Of a DNA stretch of 64,000 nucleotides, positions 36,401 to 44,176 are shown piece by piece. The stretch comes from Cohnella fermenti (GTDB lineage: Bacteria > Bacillota > Bacilli > Paenibacillales > Paenibacillaceae). Numbering within the stretch: position 1 is the first letter of the stretch; each line of letters begins with the position of its first letter. Made by a program: the position numbers and the translations under genes. The notes under the pieces are model-generated. The model was not told the DNA's origin and searched no databases. It was given only the letters and a program-made list of their open reading frames with translations. The stretch spans positions 248,001 through 312,000 of the forward strand of contig NZ_SSOB01000001.1 of NCBI RefSeq assembly GCF_004801405.1, read 5' to 3'.

Positions 36401-36512
36401 TAAGCACAAGGCCGGGCACATGGCTGAAGCTGTCGCTCGAAGCGAACAGCAGGGCGTCGCCGAACTCGGTCAGCATCAGATTGACTTGTATCGTATCCAT
36501 CAGTTTGGTCAT
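33465..36512 (-). CDS. SNF2-family DEAD/DEAH-box helicase
   Basis: A 1015-residue ATPase. The N-terminal half (about 1-480) is the variable bacterial SNF2-associated region. The motor begins near 500 with the Walker A DDMGLGKTVQ (about 530), then LIVCPTSVLGNW, the DEAQ box LDEAQNIKNAQTK, ALTGTPIENR, and the C-terminal lobe FILSLKAGGVGLNLT, HFDRWWNP and DRAYRMGQ. A Gly/Ser/Pro-rich insert (GSGSGPGAGSPSEPND) sits between the lobes. It starts within the last four bases of the SWIM gene. SNF2 motors remodel protein-DNA complexes. The SWIM partner suggests a chromosome-maintenance or transcription role, unproven here. Confidence 0.92.
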   Translation of the reverse strand: MTKLMDTIQVNLMLTEFGDALLFASSDSFSHVPGLVLKHRLFAWHEPSLYGTELAVQTAGEIEMVLLPAEEVIPFFADRSQAAKHISWAWEERAADLIELAPLLAECLERKKFAPSLKAFGGGKLEWIWDESALELEEQALLADRLLDPEFLKGIVAVFSAAVNRRHYGTEAEEADLRREFPALFAANRAASAQGMDSEAWLLSIGWRADSAPFRPALQLIEPWEGKTAWRLRFVLQDKQQTASVFRAKLAETGEALGSWPEAWTPFVRERSAGWLERLRATLPLPRVSARGDDVLAAPLDDKAAWQFLTADSKKLLEAGWVVLLPAWWEAASRKKPRLRAQVRERGEGKRAGRSLFGLDAIIDFDWRVSIGDTELSEAEFKELVARGERLVRFRDRWVPLDPALLAQISRAMEGMDRSEGLSFQDVLQLHLLSQEAAQDGAAGEAGSGNGGADGGAAEERALRLELEVVLNEQLLGLFRQLTQQAEWPKLAPPAGLRAELRGYQRDGFSWLVFLGGFGLGCCLADDMGLGKTVQLISYLLWRKENAEAAAGTSLIVCPTSVLGNWQKEIGKFAPSLRVMLHYGGRRLTGEEFVAEASEADVVLTSFATAALDQELLSGFGWSAVCLDEAQNIKNAQTKQSAAVRSFPAKHRIALTGTPIENRLSELWSIYDYMNPGFLGTARGFQERFATPIEKDRDPKRTTDLQKLVKPFMLRRKKKDPAIQLDLPEKNEMKSYVNLTAEQSALYEQTVNELMERMKQLEGIERKGAILSALTRLKQLCDHPALLLKENLPVLETAGVAGSGSGPGAGSPSEPNDPASASAEPPLDVELLASRSSKLERLLAMVREIRDLEERCIIFTQYIGMGEMLRRVLSQELGEPVLYLNGSTSKTARDRMIDRFQSRELPPEEQPNVFILSLKAGGVGLNLTAANHVFHFDRWWNPAVENQATDRAYRMGQTRDVQVHKFIALGTLEERIDEMLESKQQLSDNVISASEGWITELSTEELKDLFTLRRS

Positions 36513-38140
36513 GGAATCAGTTTTCCTCTCCGGAGCTCCTCCTGCAGCGCGCGAAGGCGGCTGTGCCGGAACGTGAAGGAGGCGAGGAACAGCTCCCAGC
36601 GTTCTTCGCGCTTCAGCCTCTTGTACAGCTTGGAGGTGCGCTTGAGCAGCTTCACCGCCTGCTTGTAGCCGTGGCGGTTCTTCTGCAGAATATATCTCTC
36701 AATGGCTTGATGATAGAAGGGCAGCAGCAATTCCGGAGCTTCCTTCTCGATCGGCTGCAGCTCGCTCACCCGGAACTCAAGAGGATCGCTTCCCATGCTC
36801 AGTTGACAGTCCATCCACTCTTGCCATTTTCCATACTCGATGAGCTTCTGTTCGTACATCCGGCGCGTGCCGGGCAGCATGCCGATCAGAATGTCCCACA
36901 TCTGCTCCTCGGCCTCGGGGAGCTGCTTCGCGGCGCTCTCCCAGAAGCCGAAGTAGTTGTCGAAGACGCCCTGCGTCCGGCTGCCGAGGAGGGGGCCGAT
37001 GACCTTCAGCCAGCCGACCATCCGCTCCCACTCCTCGTGATGCTCCAGCTCGGCCGGGTAATAAAGCAGCTCGTACGTCAAGTAACCGTCCAGGGCGGAC
37101 ACTTGCCGCAGCAGCACCCACGCCTCCCGGTCTTCGCCGAGGTAGAAGTGCATCCTTGCCCGCGCGAGCAGCCAAGGGGTGCGCTGGAGCGTCTCGCCCA
37201 AGTCGTCCTGCGCCTGCGCAAGCAGTTCGAGCTCCTCCCGAAGCAGGGAGAAGTCATCGTCCAGATGCGGGCTGATCCAGCTCGCCCAGAGCTCGTAATA
37301 GCACGGCCCGAAGCAGAGCCGATCCTTCGGCCTCTCCTTCAGCATTCCGATGCGAAGACAGTCGAGCGACTGCTTCACGCGTTCCCACTCCTCCGGCTCC
37401 TTGTCCAGGGGAAGCGGATGGTCGAAGTAGTCGATGATCGACTTCTGCAATTCCGATGCCGCGAGATCTGTGTTATAAGGTAGATAAGAGCCGAAGTGGT
37501 GATCGGTCGAACGGTAAGGGTTCATCAGCTTCGAGAGCACGAACAGCCGCGCATGCATCTGGTAGAGCATCTCCGTCACGGGAGACAGCGCGGGCTTCGG
37601 GTCGAGAACGGCGCTCAGGCTGCTGGACGCATACTGCGGATTGCGGTGCATGCTCTCGTACGGCTGAACCGCGCGCTGGAACCAATTCTGCCACTCCTGC
37701 ACGGTCATCGTCGGAATCCGCAGGGCCTCCTGCTCGATCGCCTGCTGCTCCTCGCTCTTGCGGACGAGGGACAGCTTGGCGGAGGTCCGGTTCTTCATCT
37801 TCATCATGGACCGGGCGTTCACGAGCTCGTGCAGCGGCGCGTTGTACTGGTCGGCGATGTCGATAAGCAGCGCGGCCATGTGCATGCAGGGGCCGGGCAC
37901 CGGACAGGAGCAACTGCTCTTGTGCAGCGCATCGAGCCGGATCTCGACGGAATAATCCTCGTTGCCGTGGACGATCGCGCGGATCTGGGCGCCCTCTCCC
38001 GGAGCGTATTCTCGTTGTACTTTGCCTTGCTTGAAGTATTGGAAGCCGCGCTTCAGCGCCAGATCGTCGTACTGCTCCGCGGCCGCTTGGACGATGCTGT
38101 TCCACAATTGTTCGGTCATGTAATCGTAAGAAGAGTCCAT
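36509..38140 (-). CDS. SWIM zinc-finger domain protein
   Basis: A 543-residue protein. The SWIM motif near residues 77-87 is CSCPVPGPCMH (CxC-x5-CxH), preceded by a beta strand (YSVEIRLDALHKSS). The rest is helical with no recognised catalytic domain. It overlaps the SNF2 helicase gene by four bases; this SWIM-SNF2 pair is common in Bacillales and the proteins probably act together on DNA. The minus-strand promoter probably includes TATAAT at 38177-38172. GGAGAAAGCACGA precedes the ATG. Confidence 0.88.
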   Translation of the reverse strand: MDSSYDYMTEQLWNSIVQAAAEQYDDLALKRGFQYFKQGKVQREYAPGEGAQIRAIVHGNEDYSVEIRLDALHKSSCSCPVPGPCMHMAALLIDIADQYNAPLHELVNARSMMKMKNRTSAKLSLVRKSEEQQAIEQEALRIPTMTVQEWQNWFQRAVQPYESMHRNPQYASSSLSAVLDPKPALSPVTEMLYQMHARLFVLSKLMNPYRSTDHHFGSYLPYNTDLAASELQKSIIDYFDHPLPLDKEPEEWERVKQSLDCLRIGMLKERPKDRLCFGPCYYELWASWISPHLDDDFSLLREELELLAQAQDDLGETLQRTPWLLARARMHFYLGEDREAWVLLRQVSALDGYLTYELLYYPAELEHHEEWERMVGWLKVIGPLLGSRTQGVFDNYFGFWESAAKQLPEAEEQMWDILIGMLPGTRRMYEQKLIEYGKWQEWMDCQLSMGSDPLEFRVSELQPIEKEAPELLLPFYHQAIERYILQKNRHGYKQAVKLLKRTSKLYKRLKREERWELFLASFTFRHSRLRALQEELRRGKLIP

Positions 38141-38171
38141 TCGTGCTTTCTCCTGGTTTTAAGGTGTTCCT

Positions 38172-38177
38172 ATTATA
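38172..38177 (-). promoter_or_regulatory. -10 box for the SWIM-SNF2 operon
   Basis: On the minus strand TATAAT lies 31 bases upstream of the SWIM start. No clear -35 is seen. Confidence 0.4.
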
Positions 38178-38274
38178 ACACGTATTGGCAGAATTCTAGG
38201 AAGTCCGATAGGTGGGAAAATCGCGTCATTCAGCAGAAAAAGTTAGGGCGGCGAAGAGAGGCGAGGTACAGCGC

Positions 38275-38306
38275 TTGACTCTGCCATTGATGTCAGGGTG
38301 TATAGT
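38275..38306 (+). promoter_or_regulatory. MerR-type promoter with overlong spacer and internal dyad
   Basis: TTGACT (38275-38280) and TATAGT (38301-38306) are 20 bases apart. The spacer holds CTCTGCCATTGATGTCAGGG, symmetric at 14 of 20 positions. Overlong spacers containing the operator are the hallmark of MerR-activated promoters, so the regulator just downstream probably controls itself. Confidence 0.7.
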
Positions 38307-38327
38307 AGGGCTGTCGGAGAGGAAGGG

Positions 38328-38786
38328 GTGACGCATACGAGAATCGGCGAACTGTCCAAGGCCACGGGAGTGAGCATTCGTTCGCTTCGCTATTACGAAG
38401 AGAAGGGGCTGCTCACGGCTTCGCGCCAGGTCGGCAGCGGGTACCGCGAGTACCACGCGCTGGCGGTCGAGCAGGTGAACACGATCCGCCTGTACCTGTC
38501 GCTCGGACTCGGCACCGAGCAGATCGCAGGCTTCCTTCACTGCGTGATGAAGAGCAAGGAAGCGTTCTGCGCGGAGGTGATGCCCGTCTACGAGCGGAAG
38601 CTGGCCGAGATCGAGGAGCAGATCGCCCAGCTCGGCGCCATCCGCTCCAACCTGATCGATCGAATCGCGTCCATTCGCGAGGAACGGCTCGAGGTACGGT
38701 GCGAGGAACAGCGCGAGGAACAGCGCGAGGAACAGCGCGAGGAACAGAAGGAGGGGAACATTCATGGCATTAACTCTGCTGAATGA
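38328..38786 (+). CDS. MerR-family transcriptional regulator
   Basis: A 152-residue regulator with a GTG start at 38328, after GGAGAGGAAGG. The winged HTH is RIGELSKATGVSIRSLRYYE at about residues 4-23, followed by a dimerisation helix. One Cys (about residue 82, EAFCAEVMP) could be a redox sensor. The C-terminus is a tandem EEQR repeat (four copies, from a 12-base DNA repeat at about 38700-38745), unusual for the family. It overlaps the thioredoxin gene by 23 bases, so the two are co-expressed. A thiol or aldehyde stress role is plausible. Confidence 0.85.
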   Translation: MTHTRIGELSKATGVSIRSLRYYEEKGLLTASRQVGSGYREYHALAVEQVNTIRLYLSLGLGTEQIAGFLHCVMKSKEAFCAEVMPVYERKLAEIEEQIAQLGAIRSNLIDRIASIREERLEVRCEEQREEQREEQREEQKEGNIHGINSAE

Positions 38787-39366
38787 AGTGGAAGATTTGC
38801 GCAAGCTGACGGGCGAGGCGAGCAAGGTGGGCGAGGCGAGCGTGGCGAAAGTGGTGAGCGAGGCGGACAAGGTGGGCCAGGTGAATGGATCGAATGCGGT
38901 GGGCCAGGTGAACGGGACGGATGTGGTGAGCGGGGAGGACAAGGTGGCCGGGATGAACGGGGCGAATGTGGTGAGCCAGGTGAGCGAAGTGGATGCGGCG
39001 AAAGTGGCGAACCAGTCGAGCGGAAGAGTCGCCGGGAATGCCGGCCTCGCGAGTGACGCTCGGACTCCGGTTGCCGCCGCTGCTCCCGTCGCCCACCACG
39101 TCGCGGTCGTGGAGTTCGGGGCCGTGTGGTGCCCGCCGTGCCGCGTGCTGCTGCCGTTGCTGGATGAGCTGTCCGACGAGTACGGGGGCGCGGTGAAGTT
39201 CGCGAAGGTCGACTGCGACGAGTCGCCGGACCTGGCGTCGAGCTTCGGCGTCATGAGCATGCCGACCGTTGTTTTCTTCCGGGACGGTGTGCCGGAGAAC
39301 AAGCTCGTCGGCCTCCGCCCTAAGCAGGCTTACCGTGAGATCATCGACCGACTGGCCCGGGCGTAG
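38764..39366 (+). CDS. Thioredoxin interrupted by a repetitive insert
   Basis: A 200-residue protein; ordinary thioredoxins have about 105. Residues 1-18 (MALTLLNEVEDLRKLTGE) and 111-200 together form one complete thioredoxin, with the active site WCPPC at 122-126 and the cis-Pro in SMPTVVFF. Between them, about 90 residues of degenerate repeats (KVGQVNGSNAVGQVNGTDVV and similar) interrupt the fold after its first helix. AAGGAGGGGAAC in the MerR gene precedes the ATG. Function as a disulfide reductase is likely if the insert loops out. Confidence 0.85.
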   Translation: MALTLLNEVEDLRKLTGEASKVGEASVAKVVSEADKVGQVNGSNAVGQVNGTDVVSGEDKVAGMNGANVVSQVSEVDAAKVANQSSGRVAGNAGLASDARTPVAAAAPVAHHVAVVEFGAVWCPPCRVLLPLLDELSDEYGGAVKFAKVDCDESPDLASSFGVMSMPTVVFFRDGVPENKLVGLRPKQAYREIIDRLARA

Positions 39367-39396
39367 ACTCCAGCTTGCAGGGCGCGCGGGACTTCC

Positions 39397-39574
39397 GAAT
39401 GTCGGAAAAACCGACATTCGCCACGTCGTATGGGCGCGTTTCGCTCCCGAATGTCGGAAAAGCCGACATTTGCCGCGTCGTATGGGCGCGTTGCGCTCCC
39501 GAATGTCGGAAAAACCGACATTCGCTACGTCGTATGGGCGGAGGGGCTCCCAAATGTCGGAGAAACCGACATTC
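39397..39574. repeat. Array 4: four 23-bp palindromes at 51-52 bp spacing (ATGTCGG family)
   Basis: GAATGTCGGAAAAACCGACA plus TTC recurs at 39397, 39449, 39501 and 39552, with one-base variants. The loop is A-rich. Spacers share CGTCGTATGGGCG. It begins 31 bases after the thioredoxin stop; the first unit could also act as a terminator hairpin, although no T tract follows. Confidence 0.92.
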
Positions 39575-39593
39575 GCGGGCCTTGAGTAGAGCT

Positions 39594-39922
39594 GAATGCT
39601 GAAAAAATCAGCATTCAGGAGCCGCAGAGATGCTGCATCGTGCTGAATGCTGAAAAAATCAGCATTCAAGTGTCACGGAGGTGCTGCATCGTGCTGAATG
39701 CTGAAAAAATCAGCATTCAGGAGGCGCGAAGGTGCTACATCGAGCTGAATGCTGAAAAAATCAGCATTCAGGAGGCGCAGAGATGCTGCATCGTGCTGAA
39801 TGCTGAAAAATCAGCATTCAGGAGGCGCGAAGGTGTCTGCATCGGGCTGAATGCTGAAAAAATCAGCATTCAAGTGTCACGGAGGTGCTGCATCGTGCTG
39901 AATGCTGAAAAAATCAGCATTC
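39594..39922. repeat. Array 5: seven 23-bp palindromes at exact 51-bp spacing (CTGA family)
   Basis: GAATGCTGAAAAAATCAGCA plus TTC recurs seven times; the ATG of each unit falls at 39596, 39647, 39698, 39749, 39800, 39851 and 39902. Unit 5 lacks one A of the loop, yet the 51-base period is preserved by an extra T in its spacer. The spacers contain GGTGCTGCATCG. Confidence 0.93.
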
Positions 39923-40160
39923 AATCCCAGGGGACGCGAGGGAGACGGGGACCTCGGCGTCGTAATTGCCACGCGAGGCGATAGGCGTCATCTATGCCGC
40001 ATCTCGCAAGCCTTTCGCATCCCGTCGCAGGTACCTTCCGTGCTGGCAGCCATTCGCCGCGCGTTGAACTGCGCCAACAGCAAAGGCCCAGCAGATTCCC
40101 TCTGCTGAGCCTTTGCCCGCGTCTTGGCGTTGTCCGCCTTCCGCTACAACCAATTCCGCG

Positions 40161-40625
40161 CCACTCGCGATTGCCCCGCCAGTCGCCCGCTGTTCGCGCC
40201 ACGCTACGAGTAACTAGCTCAACTCCATTCGACTCTGCCCGGACAGTCCGCCGCCACTCGCGATTGCCCCGCCAGTCGCCCGCTGTTCGCGCCTCACTAT
40301 GACTAGCTAGCTCGACTCCATTCGAATCCGTCCGGCCAGTCTGACGCCACTCGCGATTGCCTCGCTAGCCGCCCGCCGTTCGCGTCCCGCTACGACTAAC
40401 TAGCTCGACTCCATTCGACTCCGCCCGGCCAGCCTGACGCCACTCGCGATTGCCACGCTAGCCGCCCGCCGTTCGCGTCCCGCTACGACTAACTAGCTCA
40501 ACTCCATTCGACTCCGCCCGGCCAGTCTGACGCCACTCGCGATTGCCCCGCCAGTCGCCCGCTGTTCGCGCCCCACTATGACTAACTAGCTCGGCTCCAT
40601 TCGACTCCGCCCGGCCAGCCCCGCC
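40161..40625. repeat. 93-bp tandem repeat, five copies
   Basis: The segment CCACTCGCGATTGCC starts at 40161, 40254, 40347, 40440 and 40533, exactly 93 bases apart. Each unit also contains ACTAGCTCGACTCCATTCGA. Copies differ by a few substitutions. There is no credible gene in any frame. Confidence 0.9.
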
Positions 40626-40694
40626 GTTTCACGCCTCGGCAGTTTCGCAGCGCGGCCCGTCACGGCAGCCACAAGCTGTGCGAGCCGAGGGAGG

Positions 40695-42107
40695 CTATGA
40701 CAGCCGCGTGTTGATTGCGGAGCGGATTCTGCGCCACTCGGCGGCTTGCCGCTCGAACTCGGCGAGCAGGCGGTCGACGTCGTCGCCGAGGTTCGCGAGC
40801 TGATCGTACCGCAGGCTGTCCAGGGCCGGCAGATCGGCGCCGTCCTCGAGAGCGGCTGCGGTCGGGATCGCCGCAAGCAGGCGGGCGATTTCTTGCTCGA
40901 CGACGGCGACCGGGGAGACGCCGCGTCTGGTCGCGACCGCTCCAATTCCGCCGCCCGCCGCTGCCTCCGCTGCACCATCGTCGCTTCCAGCCCCGCCGCC
41001 CACTCCGCCGTTCCCGCCAGTACCGCCGCCCGCCCCAGCATTCCAGCCGCCACCGCTCCCAGCACCGCCGTCAACTCCACCGCCGCCAACGCCAACTCCG
41101 CCACCGCCGAGCGAGCCGCTGGCAATGCCCGCGCCTGGCCCGCCGTAAGCTCCGCCGGCCATCCCGGCCCCGAGCCCCGAGCCACCCGCCGCCCCGAACC
41201 CGCCCGCGCCACTCGCCGCCGCACCAAGCCCGCCCGAGCCGAGCCCCGCGCCACCTGCCGCACCGAGCCCTGCCGCACTCCCCGCCTGAGCCGCACTCCC
41301 CGTCTGAGCCGCCGCCTCCGCCCGAGCCCGCTCCTCGGCTTCCAGCCGGGCCGCTTCCTCCGCCTCGGCGCGCTCCTTCTCCCGCTTCGCGCGTTCCTTG
41401 CGGTTGTGCTCGAACGTCGACCACGTCTCCAGCAGCTCGTAGCCCGACTTGTAGAGCAGCTTGCCCTTCAGGCCGTCCGACACGCTCTCATCCTTGAAAA
41501 GCTTCGCAATCCGCTTGATATCCGGAACCGGAGTCTCGTCCCGCGCGAACGTGAGCGCAAGCGTGTCGCGGTACTCCATCGGCAGGTCCTTCAGCGGCAG
41601 GACCTGGTCCTCGGTCAGCCTGTCCTTGCGGATCTCGGAGCCGGCGACGATCAGCTTCTTGACGGCGCTGCCGAACTTCAGCAGCTCCAGCTTGTTCTTG
41701 ATGTAGTTCTCCGGCTTGCCGAGCTTGCCCGAGAGGAACTTGGTCGAACAACTGAACCTTGAATCGTTCAGCATTTTGTGGAAGGCTTCGGCTTCCTCGA
41801 TCGGCGAGAAGCCCTCGCGCGTCAGGTTCTCCGCGATCTGCTCCAGGTAGATCTCCGTCTCGTCGGTGACGGCGGAGACGATGCAGGGCACCGTCGGCAG
41901 GCCGAGCATCGAGCACGCCTTGTAGCGGCGATTCCCGTAAATAATCTTGTAGCGCCCGTTCGGCAAGGTGCGCACCTTGATCGGCGACAGCAGCCCGAGC
42001 TCCCCGATGCTGTTCATCAGTTCCTGCAGCGCCTCGTCGTCGAATTGATAACGCGGCTGGTCGGTATCTTCGTCGATCAGGTCGATGCGTAGGTTATGGA
42101 TGTCCAT
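40695..42107 (-). CDS. ParB/Spo0J-like nuclease-domain protein with a long Gly/Ala-rich linker
   Basis: A 470-residue protein. Residues 1-100 form the ParB N-terminal domain, with IYGNRRYKACSMLGLPTVP in place of the GERRxRA motif. Residues about 100-215 are the HTH-like region (GKLGKPENYIKNKLELLKFG). A charged coiled stretch (KERAKREKERAEAEEAARLE) leads into about 150 residues of Gly/Ala/Ser-rich sequence, then a C-terminal helical domain. No ParA is adjacent and the HTH differs from Spo0J, so it is more likely a stand-alone ParB-like regulator than the chromosomal segregation protein. Confidence 0.8.
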   Translation of the reverse strand: MDIHNLRIDLIDEDTDQPRYQFDDEALQELMNSIGELGLLSPIKVRTLPNGRYKIIYGNRRYKACSMLGLPTVPCIVSAVTDETEIYLEQIAENLTREGFSPIEEAEAFHKMLNDSRFSCSTKFLSGKLGKPENYIKNKLELLKFGSAVKKLIVAGSEIRKDRLTEDQVLPLKDLPMEYRDTLALTFARDETPVPDIKRIAKLFKDESVSDGLKGKLLYKSGYELLETWSTFEHNRKERAKREKERAEAEEAARLEAEERARAEAAAQTGSAAQAGSAAGLGAAGGAGLGSGGLGAAASGAGGFGAAGGSGLGAGMAGGAYGGPGAGIASGSLGGGGVGVGGGGVDGGAGSGGGWNAGAGGGTGGNGGVGGGAGSDDGAAEAAAGGGIGAVATRRGVSPVAVVEQEIARLLAAIPTAAALEDGADLPALDSLRYDQLANLGDDVDRLLAEFERQAAEWRRIRSAINTRLS

Positions 42108-42300
42108 CGGTTAACAATCTCCTATTCTCAATATAAATAAATTATAGCGTAGACTTTAACACGTGGAAATATGAACGCGCTTAATCGTCGCCAAACTCCC
42201 ACAATATGGAACAATAGAACGATTTGATGCTGCGCCCTCCTCCAAGCTCTACATTTTGATGCAAATACGGCCATTCGACTTCCCCGCGCAACCGGGATGC

Positions 42301-42306
42301 TATAAT
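42301..42306 (+). promoter_or_regulatory. -10 box of the histidine kinase gene
   Basis: TATAAT lies 48 bases before the kinase start. A -35 is not clear. Confidence 0.4.
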
Positions 42307-42354
42307 GGGAGCATTCCAGGCCGAACGCCGAATGCCGAAGGAGATGCGAGAACG

Positions 42355-44142
42355 ATGCGGAACGTCCTGTCGCACCTGGTGCCCCATACGCTCAAGTACC
42401 GGATCTTCGCCGTGTTCGCGCTGATCATTCTGATTCCCTTCAGCGTGCTTAACCTCTACAATTACCAGAAGATCGAATCCCTCGTGCAGAAGAAGATCAG
42501 CGAGCAGAGCCACGAGCAGCTCGACAACCTGCACCGTTCCCTGGACGACCAGCTCAGCATCGCGTTCAAAACACTGATCTTCCTCGAGCAGGACTCCGAC
42601 GTGCGCTCGATCCTCCAGAGCCCGGAGAACAACACCGTGCTGGCGAACAAAGAGCTGATCGAGGACAAGTTCAAGGGGCTGAACAACAGCTTCTTCCTCT
42701 ATAATCCTTCCGTCTATTACACGCTGCTCGACCTCGGCGGGAACGTCTATACGTCCTACCAGCCGAGGGTGCGGCTCGATTACGACCGGATTCTGGCGAA
42801 CCCGCGCTTCGCGGAGCTGAAGGAGACCGGCTCCTCCTACGTCTGGGTGACCGACGACGAGAACTACGTGTCCCGCGACATCACGAAGAGCCCGACGCTG
42901 CTGTCCCTCTACTCGGAGCTTCGCGACAACCGCAACCGTCCCTACGGCCTTGCCCGCGTCAGCATCGACTTCTCGTTCTGGTTCCAGTCCAACCTGCAGA
43001 AGTCGGTCAGCGAGCAGGCTTACTTCATCCTGACGAGCAAGGGAGAGCGGATCGCCCGCTCCGATGCCGATGCCGAGCTGTCCGCCCAAGCGATCGCCCA
43101 GGTGTCCGCTTCCGCGCAGAACGGCTACTGGATCGACAAGGAGCGCAAGGAGCTCGTGAACTACAGCTACCTCTCGTCGCTCGATTGGTACATGGTCAAC
43201 AGCATTCCGCTCAGCATTCTGTTTAATGAGATTGAGACGCTTAAGAAGCAGTATTTTGCCACCTTCTATGGAATTACGGCCGCCTTCATCGTCGTTGCGT
43301 TCATGATCGCCCATGCGTTCACCCGTCCGCTCGCGCACATGATGAGGAAGATGAAGGAAGCGGTCCGCAAGGATCTGCGCATCCGCCTGCCGGAGAAGAA
43401 GTACAAGGGCGAGATTCTGGAACTGACGAGGACGTTCAACGCGATGATGGTGGACATGAACGGGCTGATCCAGCGCTTGAAGGCCGAGGAGCGGCAGAAG
43501 GACGCCGTTCACTTCCAGATGCTGCTCGCCCAGATGAATCCCCACTTCCTGCTGAACACGCTCAATACGATGAAGTGGATCGGCATGAGGGGCAACAACG
43601 AAGAGATCGTGGAGATCTGCCTGTCGCTGGGCAAGCTGCTCGAGACGAGCCTCAACTCGGACGTGGACCTCATTCATCTTCACGAAGAGATCGAGCTGAC
43701 GAAGGCGTTCGTCTACATCCAGCAGACGCGCTACGGCAACCGGTTCGCGGTGGAATTCAGCTATGACGAGAGCGCCCTGTACGCGCTCGTTCCGAAGCTG
43801 AGCCTGCAGCCGCTCGTCGACAACGCCATCCGCCACGGCATCGGCAACATGGCCGAAGGAGGCCGCATCCGCATTCGCGTTACGCTTGGAGAGGAGCGGA
43901 AGGAGCAGCTTGTGCTGGAGGTCGAGGACAACGGCGTCGGCATCGAGCGGTCGAGGCAAGCCCAGCAAGGGCGCAAGCGGCCGGGCATCGGGCTGTCGAA
44001 CGTCCGCGAGCGGCTTCGCCTGCTGTTCAAGGACAAGGGAGAGCTGGAGATCGTCTCCCTGGAGCAAGGCACGCTGTCCCGCATGGTGCTGCCGTTGCTC
44101 CTGTCCGAGCCTTATGAGGGGAACCGCGAGAACATCTCTTGA
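42355..44142 (+). CDS. YesM-type sensor histidine kinase
   Basis: A 595-residue membrane kinase. I start at ATG 42355, with GAAGGAG 11 bases upstream. There is a helix at about 22-42, an extracellular dCache-like sensor, a second helix around 298-320 (ITAAFIVVAFMIAHAFT) and a HAMP region. The His_kinase domain carries the phospho-acceptor His397 (LLAQMNPHFLLNTLNTMKW). The HATPase has VDNAIRHGIGNM and VEDNGVGIE. YesM kinases sense sugars and activate the neighbouring YesN regulator. The next gene is that regulator, 34 bases on, then a sugar-binding protein. Confidence 0.93.
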   Translation: MRNVLSHLVPHTLKYRIFAVFALIILIPFSVLNLYNYQKIESLVQKKISEQSHEQLDNLHRSLDDQLSIAFKTLIFLEQDSDVRSILQSPENNTVLANKELIEDKFKGLNNSFFLYNPSVYYTLLDLGGNVYTSYQPRVRLDYDRILANPRFAELKETGSSYVWVTDDENYVSRDITKSPTLLSLYSELRDNRNRPYGLARVSIDFSFWFQSNLQKSVSEQAYFILTSKGERIARSDADAELSAQAIAQVSASAQNGYWIDKERKELVNYSYLSSLDWYMVNSIPLSILFNEIETLKKQYFATFYGITAAFIVVAFMIAHAFTRPLAHMMRKMKEAVRKDLRIRLPEKKYKGEILELTRTFNAMMVDMNGLIQRLKAEERQKDAVHFQMLLAQMNPHFLLNTLNTMKWIGMRGNNEEIVEICLSLGKLLETSLNSDVDLIHLHEEIELTKAFVYIQQTRYGNRFAVEFSYDESALYALVPKLSLQPLVDNAIRHGIGNMAEGGRIRIRVTLGEERKEQLVLEVEDNGVGIERSRQAQQGRKRPGIGLSNVRERLRLLFKDKGELEIVSLEQGTLSRMVLPLLLSEPYEGNRENIS

Positions 44143-44176
44143 TTATTTTCCAACGGGGGCAAAAGGGGGCTTCAGC

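Noticed and set aside
21543..39922. CRISPR arrays
   Set aside because: Repeats of 16-23 bp at regular spacing look CRISPR-like, but the repeats vary within an array, spacers are homologous between arrays or nearly identical, and no cas gene is visible.
39594..39984. Repetitive protein with LNAEKISIQ units
   Set aside because: The 51-base period is a multiple of three, so palindromes translate into a repeated peptide. There is no ribosome site, one unit breaks the frame, and the palindromic symmetry explains the DNA better.
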